Under the pieces are notes generated by a model. It was not told where the DNA came from. It was given only the letters and a program-made list of their open reading frames with translations, and did no database searches. The position numbers and the translations under genes are program-made. Below are positions 29,336 to 38,564 of a stretch of DNA of 64,000 bases, one piece after another. Location: positions 184,372-248,371 of the forward strand of contig CACGPU010000001.1 in the NCBI GenBank assembly GCA_902575065.1. Direction: 5' to 3'. The stretch's first letter is position 1. Each line of letters starts with the position of its first letter. The stretch is from an uncultured Alphaproteobacteria bacterium (GTDB lineage: Bacteria; Pseudomonadota; Alphaproteobacteria; HIMB59).

Positions 29336-30436
29336 TTAGTTCAGTTTCTGTTTAATAATCCCACCACCTAAAACCCTATCATTATCATACAAAACACAAG
29401 CTTGACCTTTGGTAATTGACTCTGCAGGTTCATCAAACTCAAAAGAGTAGGAAGTAGATTGTTTAATAAGTTTTCCCTTTTTTGGTTCTGATAAAGATCT
29501 AATTTTTGCACTACAAGGGATTTCAACAGTTTTTTTGGAAAGGTCGTACTCTGGCATAATAAAATTCAAATCACCTAATAAAAGGGATTTACCTAACAAA
29601 TCTTTCTTATCACCAACAATTATTTGGTTTTTATCTTTAATGATATCAACAACATAAAGTGGGTCTTCATTTGCTATACCTAAGCCTCTTCTTTGGCCAA
29701 CTGTAAAATTTTGAATACCGTCATGAAAAGATAAAACATTACCTGAAAGGTCGAGTATTTCACCTTTCTTCTTATTTGACTTAATAAATTTTTTATAATC
29801 TCCATCTGGAATGAAACATATATCTTGACTATCCTTCTTGTCATAAACGATAAGACCAAGATCCTCTGCTATTTTTCTAGTTTCTGCTTTAGATATCTCA
29901 CCAAGTGGAAATCTTAGGTAATCTAACTGATCCTGTGTTGTTGCAAATAAAAAATAACTTTGATCCTTCGATTTATCCTCGGCCCTATACATATGGGCAT
30001 CTTTAATATTACCTTTTCTTCTAATGTAATGACCTGTTGCCATACAATCTGCCTCTAATTTTTTTGCAAAGTTCATTAAATCTCTAAACTTAACAGTCTC
30101 ATTACACTTAACACAAGGTATGGGTGTCTCACCATTTTCGTAAGCGTTGATAAAGTAATCGATTACATCTGATTTAAATGTTTTTTCATAATTAAATACA
30201 TAGTGGGGTATATCTAATTTTTGGGCAACTCTTCTAGCGTCATAAATATCAAGACCTGAACAACAAGAACCTTTTTTTGCAGAGTTATTAGAAGTATAAA
30301 GCTGAAGAGTTATACCTATAACATTGTATCCCTCTTTTTTTAATAGACCAGCTGTGACAGAACTGTCCACTCCACCAGACATAGCAACCACCACTGTTGT
30401 GCTTGATGGATCTTTATTAAAACCTAATGAATTCAT
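29336..30436 (-). CDS. mnmA: tRNA-specific 2-thiouridylase MnmA
   Basis: MnmA thiolates U34 of Lys, Glu and Gln tRNAs. The PP-loop is AMSGGVDSSVTA. The catalytic cysteines are in IPCVKCN and SQDICFIPDG, and the C-terminal region has FTVGQRRGLG and GQACVLYDNDRVLGGG. The length is 366 residues. It lies upstream of sufB on the same strand, which may tie sulfur supply together. Its start is 50 bases from the divergent hydrolase start. Confidence 0.95.
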   Translation of the reverse strand: MNSLGFNKDPSSTTVVVAMSGGVDSSVTAGLLKKEGYNVIGITLQLYTSNNSAKKGSCCSGLDIYDARRVAQKLDIPHYVFNYEKTFKSDVIDYFINAYENGETPIPCVKCNETVKFRDLMNFAKKLEADCMATGHYIRRKGNIKDAHMYRAEDKSKDQSYFLFATTQDQLDYLRFPLGEISKAETRKIAEDLGLIVYDKKDSQDICFIPDGDYKKFIKSNKKKGEILDLSGNVLSFHDGIQNFTVGQRRGLGIANEDPLYVVDIIKDKNQIIVGDKKDLLGKSLLLGDLNFIMPEYDLSKKTVEIPCSAKIRSLSEPKKGKLIKQSTSYSFEFDEPAESITKGQACVLYDNDRVLGGGIIKQKLN

Positions 30437-30486
30437 TTATAACTTGCTTTTTTTATCAAAAGTAATCTATGATCTCTTCTTTAATT

Positions 30487-31125
30487 ATGCCAGAAGTATT
30501 TATACAAGGTGGCGAAGGTAAACTTCAAGCCAAATACTCACCTAGTGAGCAAGAAAAACCAAATATAGCTATAATTCTTCATCCTAATCCTAAACACGGT
30601 GGAACTATGGACACTAAAGTTAATTATGCTGCATTTAAAGTGATGAAAGATGCTGGTTTTTCAACTTTAAGAATAAATTTTCGTGGTGTTGGCAAGAGTG
30701 ATGGTGCCTTCACTGAGGGAGAGGGAGAGCTAAATGATGCGAGTGTCTCTTTAGATTGGCTCCAAAAAAAAAATGAGGATTTTAGGTCGTGTTGGATTGT
30801 AGGATTCTCCTTTGGTGCATGGATTGGATTTCAAACTCTAATGAGAAGACCAGAAGTAGATGGATTAATTTTAATAGCCCCACCTGTAAATTTGTACGAT
30901 TTTAATTTTTTATCACCCTGTCCTATAAAAACATTGATAGTTAGAGCTGAACAAGATGAAATAGTAAAAAGAGATAATTTAAAAGAATTTTTTGAAACAT
31001 TTAAAAAACAAAAAAATGCAGAAGTTTCAATGGAAACTATCTCAAAATCAAATCACTTATTTGAGGGAAAGCTAGATCCTCTTATGAATACTTTAAATAA
31101 GTATATTCAAAAACACAAAAGCTAA
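30487..31125 (+). CDS. Alpha/beta hydrolase, conserved alphaproteobacterial family
   Basis: This is a 212-residue serine hydrolase. The oxyanion region is LHPNPKHGGTMDTKV, the nucleophile elbow is GFSFGAW with the serine, an acid lies in RAEQDEIV, and the His is in SKSNHLFEG. The ORF track begins 18 bases earlier, but MPEVFIQGGEGKLQAKY is the usual start of this family, so I use 30487. The substrate is not known. It converges on anmK with a 4-base overlap of the 3' ends. Confidence 0.85.
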   Translation: MPEVFIQGGEGKLQAKYSPSEQEKPNIAIILHPNPKHGGTMDTKVNYAAFKVMKDAGFSTLRINFRGVGKSDGAFTEGEGELNDASVSLDWLQKKNEDFRSCWIVGFSFGAWIGFQTLMRRPEVDGLILIAPPVNLYDFNFLSPCPIKTLIVRAEQDEIVKRDNLKEFFETFKKQKNAEVSMETISKSNHLFEGKLDPLMNTLNKYIQKHKS

Positions 31126-32171
31126 CACTTTTCACCTAAGTAAATATTTTTTAAAACTTTTGTAGTTTCATAATATGTAGATTGTTTTTTTAGCATATAT
31201 CTTATACCAAGTAATGCCATTCCTTGGGATTCTATAAAATCTCCATCTATTTGGAAATCATCAATTAAAAAAATATTATCAAAATAATTACTGAAAATTT
31301 TTTTTAAAGTTAGATTTTTTCTTCCACCACCCGTTAAAATAATTTTGAATTCTGATTGCGAGGAAATCAAAGAATTAATAGCAAATGGAATAACTTCAAG
31401 CAATGTATAAATTAAATCATTTAAATTTTTATCTTTAATAGAATAATCTATATATTTATGAAAATAATTTCTGTCTAAAGATTTAGGAAGTTTTTCTAAA
31501 AAATACTTGTCACTTATTATTCTCTTAAATAGAACATCAATTTTTTGACCATTATTAGATAATGAACCATCAACATCAAATCTTTCTTTAGTTTTTTCAT
31601 AAATTAAATCATTAACGATGGCATTACCAAAAGAACTATCACCAGCAGTAATTTTTTGGTTATCAATTACAGTTATATTAGTAACACCTCCTATATTCAC
31701 AAAAATAACCTTTTTTAAATCTAGTTGATTAGCTAAGACTCGGTGGAATTCTGGCATTATTGGTGCCCCATTACCACCATTTAACAAATCATTTTTTCTG
31801 AAGTTACATATAACAGGAGAGTTAGTGTTAAATCTAATACTCTTATCAAATAGTTGTATTGAAATTTTTGTTTTTTGATCGTGATATATTGTTTGTCCAT
31901 GCATTGCAATTAAGTCTATTTCGAAATTATTTTTTTTTATAAAATTGTTTATAGAATCCTTATATTCTTGATTTAGCTGGTTTATAACTTTGGTATCGTC
32001 TAAGTATCCTTTCAAAATTACATTACGTAATTTTAATTGCAGATCATCACTATATGGAATGAATTCATTTGATATATCAGTCACATATGAAACTCCATCA
32101 GATTTGACCAAGCTACAATCAATGCCATCTAAAGAAGTACCAGACATGCAACCGAGGGCGATATATTCCAT
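31122..32171 (-). CDS. anmK: Anhydro-N-acetylmuramic acid kinase
   Basis: AnmK phosphorylates 1,6-anhydro-MurNAc while opening the anhydro ring, recycling cell-wall sugar. The signature GCMSGTSLDGIDCSLV is at the N-terminus. Further matches are IAMHGQTIYHDQ, NIGGVTNITVI, the phosphate loop AGDSSFGNAIVND and ILTGGGRKNL. The 349-residue length is slightly below the usual ~370. It is divergent from tyrS with a 33-base gap. Confidence 0.93.
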   Translation of the reverse strand: MEYIALGCMSGTSLDGIDCSLVKSDGVSYVTDISNEFIPYSDDLQLKLRNVILKGYLDDTKVINQLNQEYKDSINNFIKKNNFEIDLIAMHGQTIYHDQKTKISIQLFDKSIRFNTNSPVICNFRKNDLLNGGNGAPIMPEFHRVLANQLDLKKVIFVNIGGVTNITVIDNQKITAGDSSFGNAIVNDLIYEKTKERFDVDGSLSNNGQKIDVLFKRIISDKYFLEKLPKSLDRNYFHKYIDYSIKDKNLNDLIYTLLEVIPFAINSLISSQSEFKIILTGGGRKNLTLKKIFSNYFDNIFLIDDFQIDGDFIESQGMALLGIRYMLKKQSTYYETTKVLKNIYLGEKC

Positions 32172-32204
32172 TTGATATCTATAAAATTATGTTAATTATT
32201 ATAT

Positions 32205-33401
32205 ATGATAGATTATATACAGTTATTTAAAGATAGAAATCTATTCAATCAATGCACTAATGAAATAGAACTTAATAATTTACTCAATAAGAAAAAAATT
32301 ATTTTTTATATTGGATTTGATGCAACTGCTGATGCATTACATGCCGGTAGTCTTGTTCAATTAAGAGCTATTAAGACTCTAATCAAACATGGTCATCAGG
32401 CTATAGTACTATTAGGTGGAGGCACAACAAAAATTGGTGACCCCTCTGGCAAAGATGCCTCAAGACAAATTTTAACTTACGAAACAATCCAAAAAAATAT
32501 TGAGAATTTTAAAAGAATATTTGAACATTATTTTAGAGATTTCAAAGAAAATATAAAATTTATAAATAATGATCAATGGCTTGATAAATTAAATTACATA
32601 GAGTTATTGAGAGATTTGGGAAGTCAAGTTTCAATCAATCGTATGCTTACATTTGAGAGTGTTAAAGAGAGACTTAAAAGAGAGCAATCATTATCATTTT
32701 TAGAATTTAATTACATGATACTCCAAAGTTATGATTTTCTTCACTTAAATAAACATGAAAATTGTGAGTTGCAAATTGGCGGCTCGGATCAATGGGGTAA
32801 TATCGTTTTGGGTATGGAAATTATATCAAAAATAAACAAAAAAGATGCTTTTGGTCTTACTACACCTCTTTTAACTACATCTACAGGTAAGAAGATGGGC
32901 AAGACCGAGCAAGGCGCTGTCTGGATAGATCAAAATAAATACAGTTCTTACGATTTCTTTCAGTATTGGAGAAATGTGGATGATAATGATGTGGAAAAAC
33001 TATTACTTATTTTTAGTGATTTAGATAAAGAAGAAATAAAAATATTAATTAAAGAAGATATCAATAATGCGAAAAAAAAATTAGCATATTTAGTGACAAC
33101 AGATTGTCACTCAGAAAGCTCAGCACAAGAGGCTGAAGAAAAAGCAAGATCAATTTTTGAAAATAATTCTTACGATAATATTGATGAAATTAACTTTAAA
33201 ATAGACTCAAAACTCATAGATACGCTAACATCCAATAGTTCGGTCTCATCAAAATCTGAAGCAAAAAGGCTAATTGAGGGTGGTGGTATAAAGATTGACG
33301 ACGACCAAATTAACGATATTAATCTTACGATTGATAAGTCTTATAACGGAAAAATACTCAAGATTGGTAAAAAAAAATATTTTAAAATTATTGTAAAGTA
33401 A
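32205..33401 (+). CDS. tyrS: Tyrosyl-tRNA synthetase
   Basis: TyrS is the class I enzyme that charges tRNA-Tyr. The HIGH-equivalent is GFDATADALHAGSL, the tyrosine/ATP site includes QIGGSDQWGNI, and the KMSKS loop is GKKMGKTEQGAVW. A C-terminal S4 RNA-binding domain starts near residue 335 (SSKSEAKRLIEGGGIKID). The 398-residue length is normal. The 3' end overlaps the convergent MetX-like gene by 14 bases. Confidence 0.96.
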   Translation: MIDYIQLFKDRNLFNQCTNEIELNNLLNKKKIIFYIGFDATADALHAGSLVQLRAIKTLIKHGHQAIVLLGGGTTKIGDPSGKDASRQILTYETIQKNIENFKRIFEHYFRDFKENIKFINNDQWLDKLNYIELLRDLGSQVSINRMLTFESVKERLKREQSLSFLEFNYMILQSYDFLHLNKHENCELQIGGSDQWGNIVLGMEIISKINKKDAFGLTTPLLTTSTGKKMGKTEQGAVWIDQNKYSSYDFFQYWRNVDDNDVEKLLLIFSDLDKEEIKILIKEDINNAKKKLAYLVTTDCHSESSAQEAEEKARSIFENNSYDNIDEINFKIDSKLIDTLTSNSSVSSKSEAKRLIEGGGIKIDDDQINDINLTIDKSYNGKILKIGKKKYFKIIVK

Positions 33402-34410
33402 TCAATATATCCTTTATAGCATCATTAACAAAATTTAAATCATCTTTGGACTTACCTGCTCCAGCATAGTGACCGTAGCTTGAAGGAATGATACGTAATT
33501 CACCATTTTTAATATTCTTCAATTCAATTTCATTATCCTCTGGGGGGAAGTATAAATCATTTTTACCTGGCATTAAAATACATCGCGCAGTAATAGAGTT
33601 AAGAGCTTTATCAAATTGATTATTAAATTTATTATTGTTGCTAATGTCGTGCTCTTGCCAAGTTCTTATCATCGCTAATAAATCATTTGCATCCTTACGA
33701 TAATAAATTCTATTCCAAAGTTTATCCAAAACTTCTTTTGCATCTTTGTAACCATCGTCGATATATTTTTTTTCCCTAAACCAGTCTTGCCCATGCGCCC
33801 ATCCAGCCCATACTCTTGCCATTGTTGTTTTTCCATTTTGAGGTTGTTTTTCATAATTTCCAGAATTCCAGTTTGGATCTGAAGTCAAAGCAGCATATAC
33901 GCCCTCTAAAAATACATATGTATGCTCTGTGGTTTTAGCATGACCACACATAGAAATCATATTTTCTACCATGTCTGGAAAATATGACGCCCACTCAAAT
34001 GCTTGTTGTCCTCCCATTGACCAACCTATAACTAATTTAATTTTTTCTATGTTAAATATTTCTTTTAGAAGTGCGTATTGTGCTTGCACGTTATCATATA
34101 TTGTAATTAAGGGAAAATTAGGGCCATTAAAGGGTTTTTCTGTATTACTGGGTGAGGATGAAACACCATTACAAAACATATTTGGTATAATGATGAAATA
34201 TTTATCTGGATCTATGGGTAAATTATTACCAATCAGATATCCTTGCTCAAGATGCGTACCAGCATACCTAGTAGGAAATAAAATTACATTTGATTTGTCA
34301 GAATTTAGTTTCCCAAATGCTAAATAATTTAATTGTAAATCTATTATGTCGCCTGATTTTAATTTGAAATTATTTAATTGGTATTTATGTAGTTCCTCTT
34401 TACTAATCAA
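33388..34410 (-). CDS. MetX-like alpha/beta hydrolase (homoserine acetyltransferase family)
   Basis: The 340-residue protein has the MetX fold. The nucleophile elbow is GWSMGGQQAFEWA, the acid is in MPGKNDLYFPPED and the histidine is in SSYGHYAGAG. YAGTHLEQGYLIG and FCNGVSSSPSNT replace the usual MetX stretches, so true acyltransfer to homoserine is doubtful; several MetX relatives are simple hydrolases. It abuts the GS-like gene (stop of that gene at 34411, start here at 34410), so the pair is an operon and may act on the same compound, for example by hydrolysing a glutamyl-amide. That last point is inference. Confidence 0.75.
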   Translation of the reverse strand: MISKEELHKYQLNNFKLKSGDIIDLQLNYLAFGKLNSDKSNVILFPTRYAGTHLEQGYLIGNNLPIDPDKYFIIIPNMFCNGVSSSPSNTEKPFNGPNFPLITIYDNVQAQYALLKEIFNIEKIKLVIGWSMGGQQAFEWASYFPDMVENMISMCGHAKTTEHTYVFLEGVYAALTSDPNWNSGNYEKQPQNGKTTMARVWAGWAHGQDWFREKKYIDDGYKDAKEVLDKLWNRIYYRKDANDLLAMIRTWQEHDISNNNKFNNQFDKALNSITARCILMPGKNDLYFPPEDNEIELKNIKNGELRIIPSSYGHYAGAGKSKDDLNFVNDAIKDILITLQ

Positions 34411-35808
34411 TTAAAATAACTTTAGATATTCTTTGATTTCCCAATCAGTTGTAGTTGTATGATATCTAGACCACTCATCATATTTATATCCAATAAAATT
34501 GTTTATCATAGCCTCAGAAAAAACTTTTCTAGTTAATTTATCAGCAGCAAAAGCGTCTACTGCCTCTAATAAATTTCTTGGCAGAGTAGTAACCTCTTTT
34601 TTTTCTTTCTCGGTCAAATCATAAAGACTTTTATTAGTTGGTTTTGGGGGCTTCATTTTTTTGTCGATACCCTCTGTAACAGCTGCGGCTAATAAAGAAA
34701 AAGTTAAATAAGGATTTTGAGTTAAATCAGATGCCCTATTTTCTATACAATATCTATTTTGTGGTAGTCTTATCATAGCTGATCTATTATTACTGCCGTA
34801 TGTCATGTGTGTAGGAGCCCATGTATGACGGCCACCATCAAGGCCCTCAACTGTAGGAACAAATCCGTTATATGAGTTAACAGTTGGACACGCTAGAGCT
34901 GTAATCGCTGCTCCATGTTTTAAAATTCCAGCGACAGCATTGTAGGCCTTATCAGAGAAATTATTCCCATTCTTATATATGTTATTATTTTTCTTTTTAA
35001 TTGATGCCACACTATGATTAATGTGAGCACCAGCTCTCCAATCACTAATAGTTGTCTTTGGCATAAATGATACAAAATATCCATATTTTTTTGCAACTTC
35101 CTTGAGTAATACTCTTAAAAATACAAATCTATCAGCCATCCCTAAAATATCTGTGTAACCGAAATCTAATTCATACTGGCCATATGCGCCCTCAGCAACG
35201 ACATCATGGAGATCCCATTTCAAATCATTATTTAAAATATCTATTATTTCTTTTAAAAAATGCATTCCATCTATTGAGTACTCTGAGTCATACCCAAAAG
35301 CTTGTCTTCTCAAATTTATAGGATCTCTATCAATTGCTTTAACTGGTTTGTCGCCCTCCCACTTCATTAAGAAAAATTCGGGTTCGATACCAACAAAAAA
35401 TTTCAAGTCAGATTTAGCGCTTTCCTTTATTTGTTTTTTTAACGTCATTCTTGGGCAAACATCGTAAGGTTTGTCATTCCAATATAAATCTGCAAAAACC
35501 CATGCACATGTTTTATCCCATGGACATATAACGAGACTATCCAAATCTGGCACAGGGATTTGATCATTATCTGCTGGAGTTAATTCTGGAACAAAGGAAA
35601 CAGAATGAACAGCAAATTGAGGGCCTTTACCCATACAAAGATCCTCAAAATCAGATATAGGCATAGGCTTGGTTTTTGGACTACCCAGAAAATCAATCCA
35701 ATTAGAATAAATGTATTTTACGCCTTTTTTTTCTAAATCCTTTTTAATTTTTCTAACTTTTTTTACATCAGGTAAGGCGTCTTTAAAATTTTCAAAATAT
35801 TGACCCAA
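34411..35808 (-). CDS. Glutamine-synthetase-family ligase of unknown substrate
   Basis: This 465-residue protein has the GS fold: GIEPEFFLM for the metal site, GAHINHSVAS at the ATP/ammonia region, TVNSYNGFVPT, NNRSAMIRLP and ENRASDLTQNPYL. GlnA-specific residues are altered, and NKSLYDLTEKE resembles the adenylylation loop. It is not a GlnA duplicate; its divergence suggests an amine other than ammonia or an acid other than glutamate, as in gamma-glutamyl-polyamine or -amide synthetases. TTAGGAGGAGAC just upstream of the ATG is a strong ribosome site. It is co-transcribed with the MetX-like hydrolase. Confidence 0.75.
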   Translation of the reverse strand: MGQYFENFKDALPDVKKVRKIKKDLEKKGVKYIYSNWIDFLGSPKTKPMPISDFEDLCMGKGPQFAVHSVSFVPELTPADNDQIPVPDLDSLVICPWDKTCAWVFADLYWNDKPYDVCPRMTLKKQIKESAKSDLKFFVGIEPEFFLMKWEGDKPVKAIDRDPINLRRQAFGYDSEYSIDGMHFLKEIIDILNNDLKWDLHDVVAEGAYGQYELDFGYTDILGMADRFVFLRVLLKEVAKKYGYFVSFMPKTTISDWRAGAHINHSVASIKKKNNNIYKNGNNFSDKAYNAVAGILKHGAAITALACPTVNSYNGFVPTVEGLDGGRHTWAPTHMTYGSNNRSAMIRLPQNRYCIENRASDLTQNPYLTFSLLAAAVTEGIDKKMKPPKPTNKSLYDLTEKEKKEVTTLPRNLLEAVDAFAADKLTRKVFSEAMINNFIGYKYDEWSRYHTTTTDWEIKEYLKLF

Positions 35809-35884
35809 GTTAGTCTCCTCCTAAAATTTAAATCTTATCGAATTGAAATTATATGACCATAATATAAAATTACCACTTCAAATT

Positions 35885-36130
35885 ATGAATATTGATTACT
35901 TTAAAAAATCATGGATTAAATTTTACAAAAGAGGCTTTATGATGGGATTTTTTGTTTTAACTTTTATACTCACTGTTGATCAGTTTTTACAGACACCACT
36001 TTTTTTTAGTAAGATTACAGATATAAAAGTATTTATGTTCATTATATCCACTATTTTTTTTGCAGCAGTTTTTTGTGGTCTTTTAGCAGTGATTTTTTTA
36101 TCACTAATTATGATCGCTACCAAAAAATAA
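35885..36130 (+). CDS. Small hypothetical membrane protein
   Basis: No family recognised. The ATG at 35885 gives 81 residues with two hydrophobic helices (FMMGFFVLTFILTV and a longer C-terminal one ending in LIMIATKK). The ORF track start is a TTG 42 bases earlier. Neither start has a clear ribosome site. The basic N-terminus (KKSWIKFYKR) would place both ends in the cytoplasm. It is divergent from the GS-like gene, and its stop abuts that of the convergent amidotransferase. Confidence 0.55.
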   Translation: MNIDYFKKSWIKFYKRGFMMGFFVLTFILTVDQFLQTPLFFSKITDIKVFMFIISTIFFAAVFCGLLAVIFLSLIMIATKK

Positions 36131-36871
36131 TTATAATTTAATATTTTCTAACCAATTCAGTAATTCAAGTTCTCTGTTAAATTGATTTTCATTTTCAAAA
36201 CTTTGTAATTTATTTAATAATGCTTCAAATTCATTTTCACTCATAATCTTTAAATAATTTCTTTTCCAATAACTCATTAATTTACCGATATAGTTGTATG
36301 GAAGTTCTGGATGATATTGAGTACAAAATATGTTTTGTTTTTTATGACATATAGATTGGATAGAATGATTATTCTCAGAAATTATATCAAAGTCCTTGGG
36401 AAGAGTTTCTAAACTATCGTAATGATGACCAGGTGCAGTAAATAAATTTTTTTTATTTTTATAAACAAAATGATTTTTTATAATTTTTATTTTTTCAGAA
36501 TATCCAAACTCTGGACTCATAGAACTTGATATTTTTCCTCCAAATGCTGTTACAGCCACTTGAAGACCCCAACAACTTCCCCAAATTGGTCTTTCTAGAG
36601 TTGCTATTCTATCAAATATCTTCAACTGATTTTTATTATGATCATTGTCATCATAAATATTACCTAGACCTCCGGTCCATAAAAAGGCATCGTAATCTTC
36701 AAAACTAAATTTATTTACATCCTCAATGTAAGGTTTATAAACCGAGATATTTGAGAGGGGATTTTGCTTTTTAATAATTTCTTCAAAAAAACTATATTGA
36801 TAAGAAGAATTTGATTTAACATGTTCATTATCATGGTTTTTATCCATGCCACTGATAATTAGTAAATTCAA
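36131..36871 (-). CDS. Class I glutamine amidotransferase-like protein
   Basis: The 246-residue stand-alone GATase1 domain keeps the full triad: Cys in IWGSCWGLQVA, and His and Glu in TQYHPELP. WTGGLGNIYDDND is the usual glycine-rich oxyanion region. It resembles the GMP-synthase-type amidotransferase family but has no synthase domain. It may hydrolyse a glutamine-like or gamma-glutamyl substrate; the substrate is unknown. It lies downstream of the amtB group and is read in the same direction. The start could instead be the internal ATG nine codons in (MDKNHDNEHVK). Confidence 0.75.
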   Translation of the reverse strand: MNLLIISGMDKNHDNEHVKSNSSYQYSFFEEIIKKQNPLSNISVYKPYIEDVNKFSFEDYDAFLWTGGLGNIYDDNDHNKNQLKIFDRIATLERPIWGSCWGLQVAVTAFGGKISSSMSPEFGYSEKIKIIKNHFVYKNKKNLFTAPGHHYDSLETLPKDFDIISENNHSIQSICHKKQNIFCTQYHPELPYNYIGKLMSYWKRNYLKIMSENEFEALLNKLQSFENENQFNRELELLNWLENIKL

Positions 36872-36880
36872 GTTTTCTGT

Positions 36881-37051
36881 TTATTTATGTCTAGAGAATT
36901 TCTTTTTTAAAATCAATTCGTTATCTTTTTTTGCTATTTTTCTTAAAATAAAAATCATAAATGCAATCCAAATAACTGCTGCTAATAGTTTATTTTCAGC
37001 TATTGATTGAATGAGATTTTGAAAAAAGAGATTTGAAGTGTTGTAATCCAT
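36881..37051 (-). CDS. Possible 56-residue membrane protein
   Basis: The frame is too short for the ORF track. It encodes MDYNTSNLFFQNLIQSIAEN, then a hydrophobic helix (LLAAVIWIAFMIFIL) and a strongly basic tail (RKIAKKDNELILKKK). There is no ribosome site; the ATG follows the 37058-37083 hairpin by six bases. The clean amphipathic/transmembrane/basic pattern argues for a real protein, but the weak start leaves doubt. Confidence 0.4.
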   Translation of the reverse strand: MDYNTSNLFFQNLIQSIAENKLLAAVIWIAFMIFILRKIAKKDNELILKKKFSRHK

Positions 37052-37057
37052 TTATTA

Positions 37058-37083
37058 TAAGGCGGGGATAATTCCCCGCCTTA
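37058..37083 (-). terminator. GC-rich hairpin downstream of the amtB pair
   Basis: TAAGGCGGGGA and TCCCCGCCTTA form a perfect 11-bp stem around a TAAT loop, striking in such AT-rich DNA. It lies ten bases beyond the stop of the 57-residue ORF and just before the 56-residue ORF. It probably ends the amtB transcript, though the following minus-strand run (TTATAATAAATGG) is not a pure U-tract. Confidence 0.7.
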
Positions 37084-37092
37084 AATTATACA

Positions 37093-37266
37093 TTATTTTG
37101 TTTTTTTTGCAGTATCAGACTCGTGTCTTGCTGTTGCCATAGTGACTAGCACGCATAGAGCAATAACAAAAAGGGTCCAAAATATCAGTGCACCTTCACT
37201 AGTGGCATATGTGAAATAAGCGTCCACACCTTCCCAACTATTTTCAGGTCCTGGAAATGTATTCAT
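37093..37266 (-). CDS. Small 57-residue membrane protein linked to amtB
   Basis: The frame is missed by the ORF track because of its length. It reads MNTFPGPENSWEGVDAYFTY, followed by one transmembrane helix (ALIFWTLFVIALCVLVTMAT) and a short charged tail. GGAG lies about 5 bases before the ATG, and the gene starts 20 bases after the amtB stop, so it is almost surely translated with amtB. No family recognised. It occupies the place where glnK often sits beside amtB. Confidence 0.65.
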   Translation of the reverse strand: MNTFPGPENSWEGVDAYFTYATSEGALIFWTLFVIALCVLVTMATARHESDTAKKTK

Positions 37267-37286
37267 ATTTTCTCCTTCCTTATATG

Positions 37287-38564
37287 TTACTGATATGCCT
37301 TGAGATTTAACTCAGCGCTATCAATACCTGCTTTTTGAACTGCATCTGGTACACGTAACCAATTCATCATTTTCATAATAAATGATAAACCATAACCAGG
37401 TACAAATCCTACTAAGAACATGACTATACATCCAACTAACTGTCCACCAAAACTTGTTGGAGGAATATCACCAGATGCTGGATAGCCTGATGCAAATAAT
37501 CCCATTGCAATCACACCCCATATACCGGCAACTCCGTGAACAGATATAGCTCCTACTGGATCGTCGATCTTGAAAACACTATGTAACCAATTATTCGCAG
37601 GAATAATTATCACACCGCCAACAAAACCGAGAACAAAGGCTAATCCTGGATACCAAACATCAAGTCCCGACGCACAAGAGAATATACCTGCAAGTCCACC
37701 TGACATCATCCAGAATGGGTTACCTTTACTCATCCAAAATGCACCAATCATTCCACCGCCAAGACCCATTAGGGTATTGAATGCGAAAGAAGATAGTGTT
37801 GCTGGAGCACCGTAAATGTTTATCCAACCACCAAACTCTGCACCTGCCCAGATTAAACAACCACCGAGGAATCCGAAGAAACCAACAATAATCATTAACA
37901 GGCCTATAAATGAAAAACGAAGGTCATGACCCTCAATCTCATTCGCAGAACCGTCAGCATTGTATTTACCAACTCTAGGACCTAAGTTTAAGACAACTCC
38001 GAAAGCAAACCAACCTGCTACCATGTGAACAACACCAGCTGCTCCAACATCATGATATCCAAATTGTGTTACTAACCATCCATCAGGATGCCAGCCCCAT
38101 GAAGCGGCTAAGATCCAAGCTACTGATCCTAAAACAACAGCTAAGAAAGTAAATGAGCTAATTCTTATTCTCTCAAGAACAGATCCTGAAAAAATAGATG
38201 CTGTGGTACAAGCAAATAATGTAAATGCTGCCCAGAAAACACCTGTGGCTTGGTCACTTAACATTGGTCCCATTGATACGTTCCAAGGGGTTCCATAACC
38301 CTCTAGATCAATAGGAGTAAATCCCATTGGGAATGCTAAATAAATATACCAACCAAATAACCAGAAGGTTGGTATCATAAACGCGAACGCTAAAAGGTTT
38401 TTTGTAGCTGAAGAGACCGCGTTTTTAAAACGAGACGATCCTACTTCATACATCAAGAAACCTACGTGAATTGCAATCATTAACGCAGTACACCACCAAT
38501 AGTAAGCTTCCATACTGACGTTCGCTTGCATCATCACGTACGATTCAAGTTCTTCAAGTGTCAT
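37287..38564 (-). CDS. amtB: Ammonium transporter
   Basis: Amt proteins are trimeric channels that bring ammonium into the cell. The 425-residue protein has about eleven transmembrane helices. The twin pore histidines are visible in GVVHMVAGWFAFG and AISVHGVAGIWG, the family signature region is DVGAAGVVHMVAG, and the Phe gate region is nearby. AAGGAG precedes the ATG by 8 bases. It is divergent from gmaS, with which it shares a 233-base control region; both genes relate to scarce nitrogen. Confidence 0.95.
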   Translation of the reverse strand: MTLEELESYVMMQANVSMEAYYWWCTALMIAIHVGFLMYEVGSSRFKNAVSSATKNLLAFAFMIPTFWLFGWYIYLAFPMGFTPIDLEGYGTPWNVSMGPMLSDQATGVFWAAFTLFACTTASIFSGSVLERIRISSFTFLAVVLGSVAWILAASWGWHPDGWLVTQFGYHDVGAAGVVHMVAGWFAFGVVLNLGPRVGKYNADGSANEIEGHDLRFSFIGLLMIIVGFFGFLGGCLIWAGAEFGGWINIYGAPATLSSFAFNTLMGLGGGMIGAFWMSKGNPFWMMSGGLAGIFSCASGLDVWYPGLAFVLGFVGGVIIIPANNWLHSVFKIDDPVGAISVHGVAGIWGVIAMGLFASGYPASGDIPPTSFGGQLVGCIVMFLVGFVPGYGLSFIMKMMNWLRVPDAVQKAGIDSAELNLKAYQ

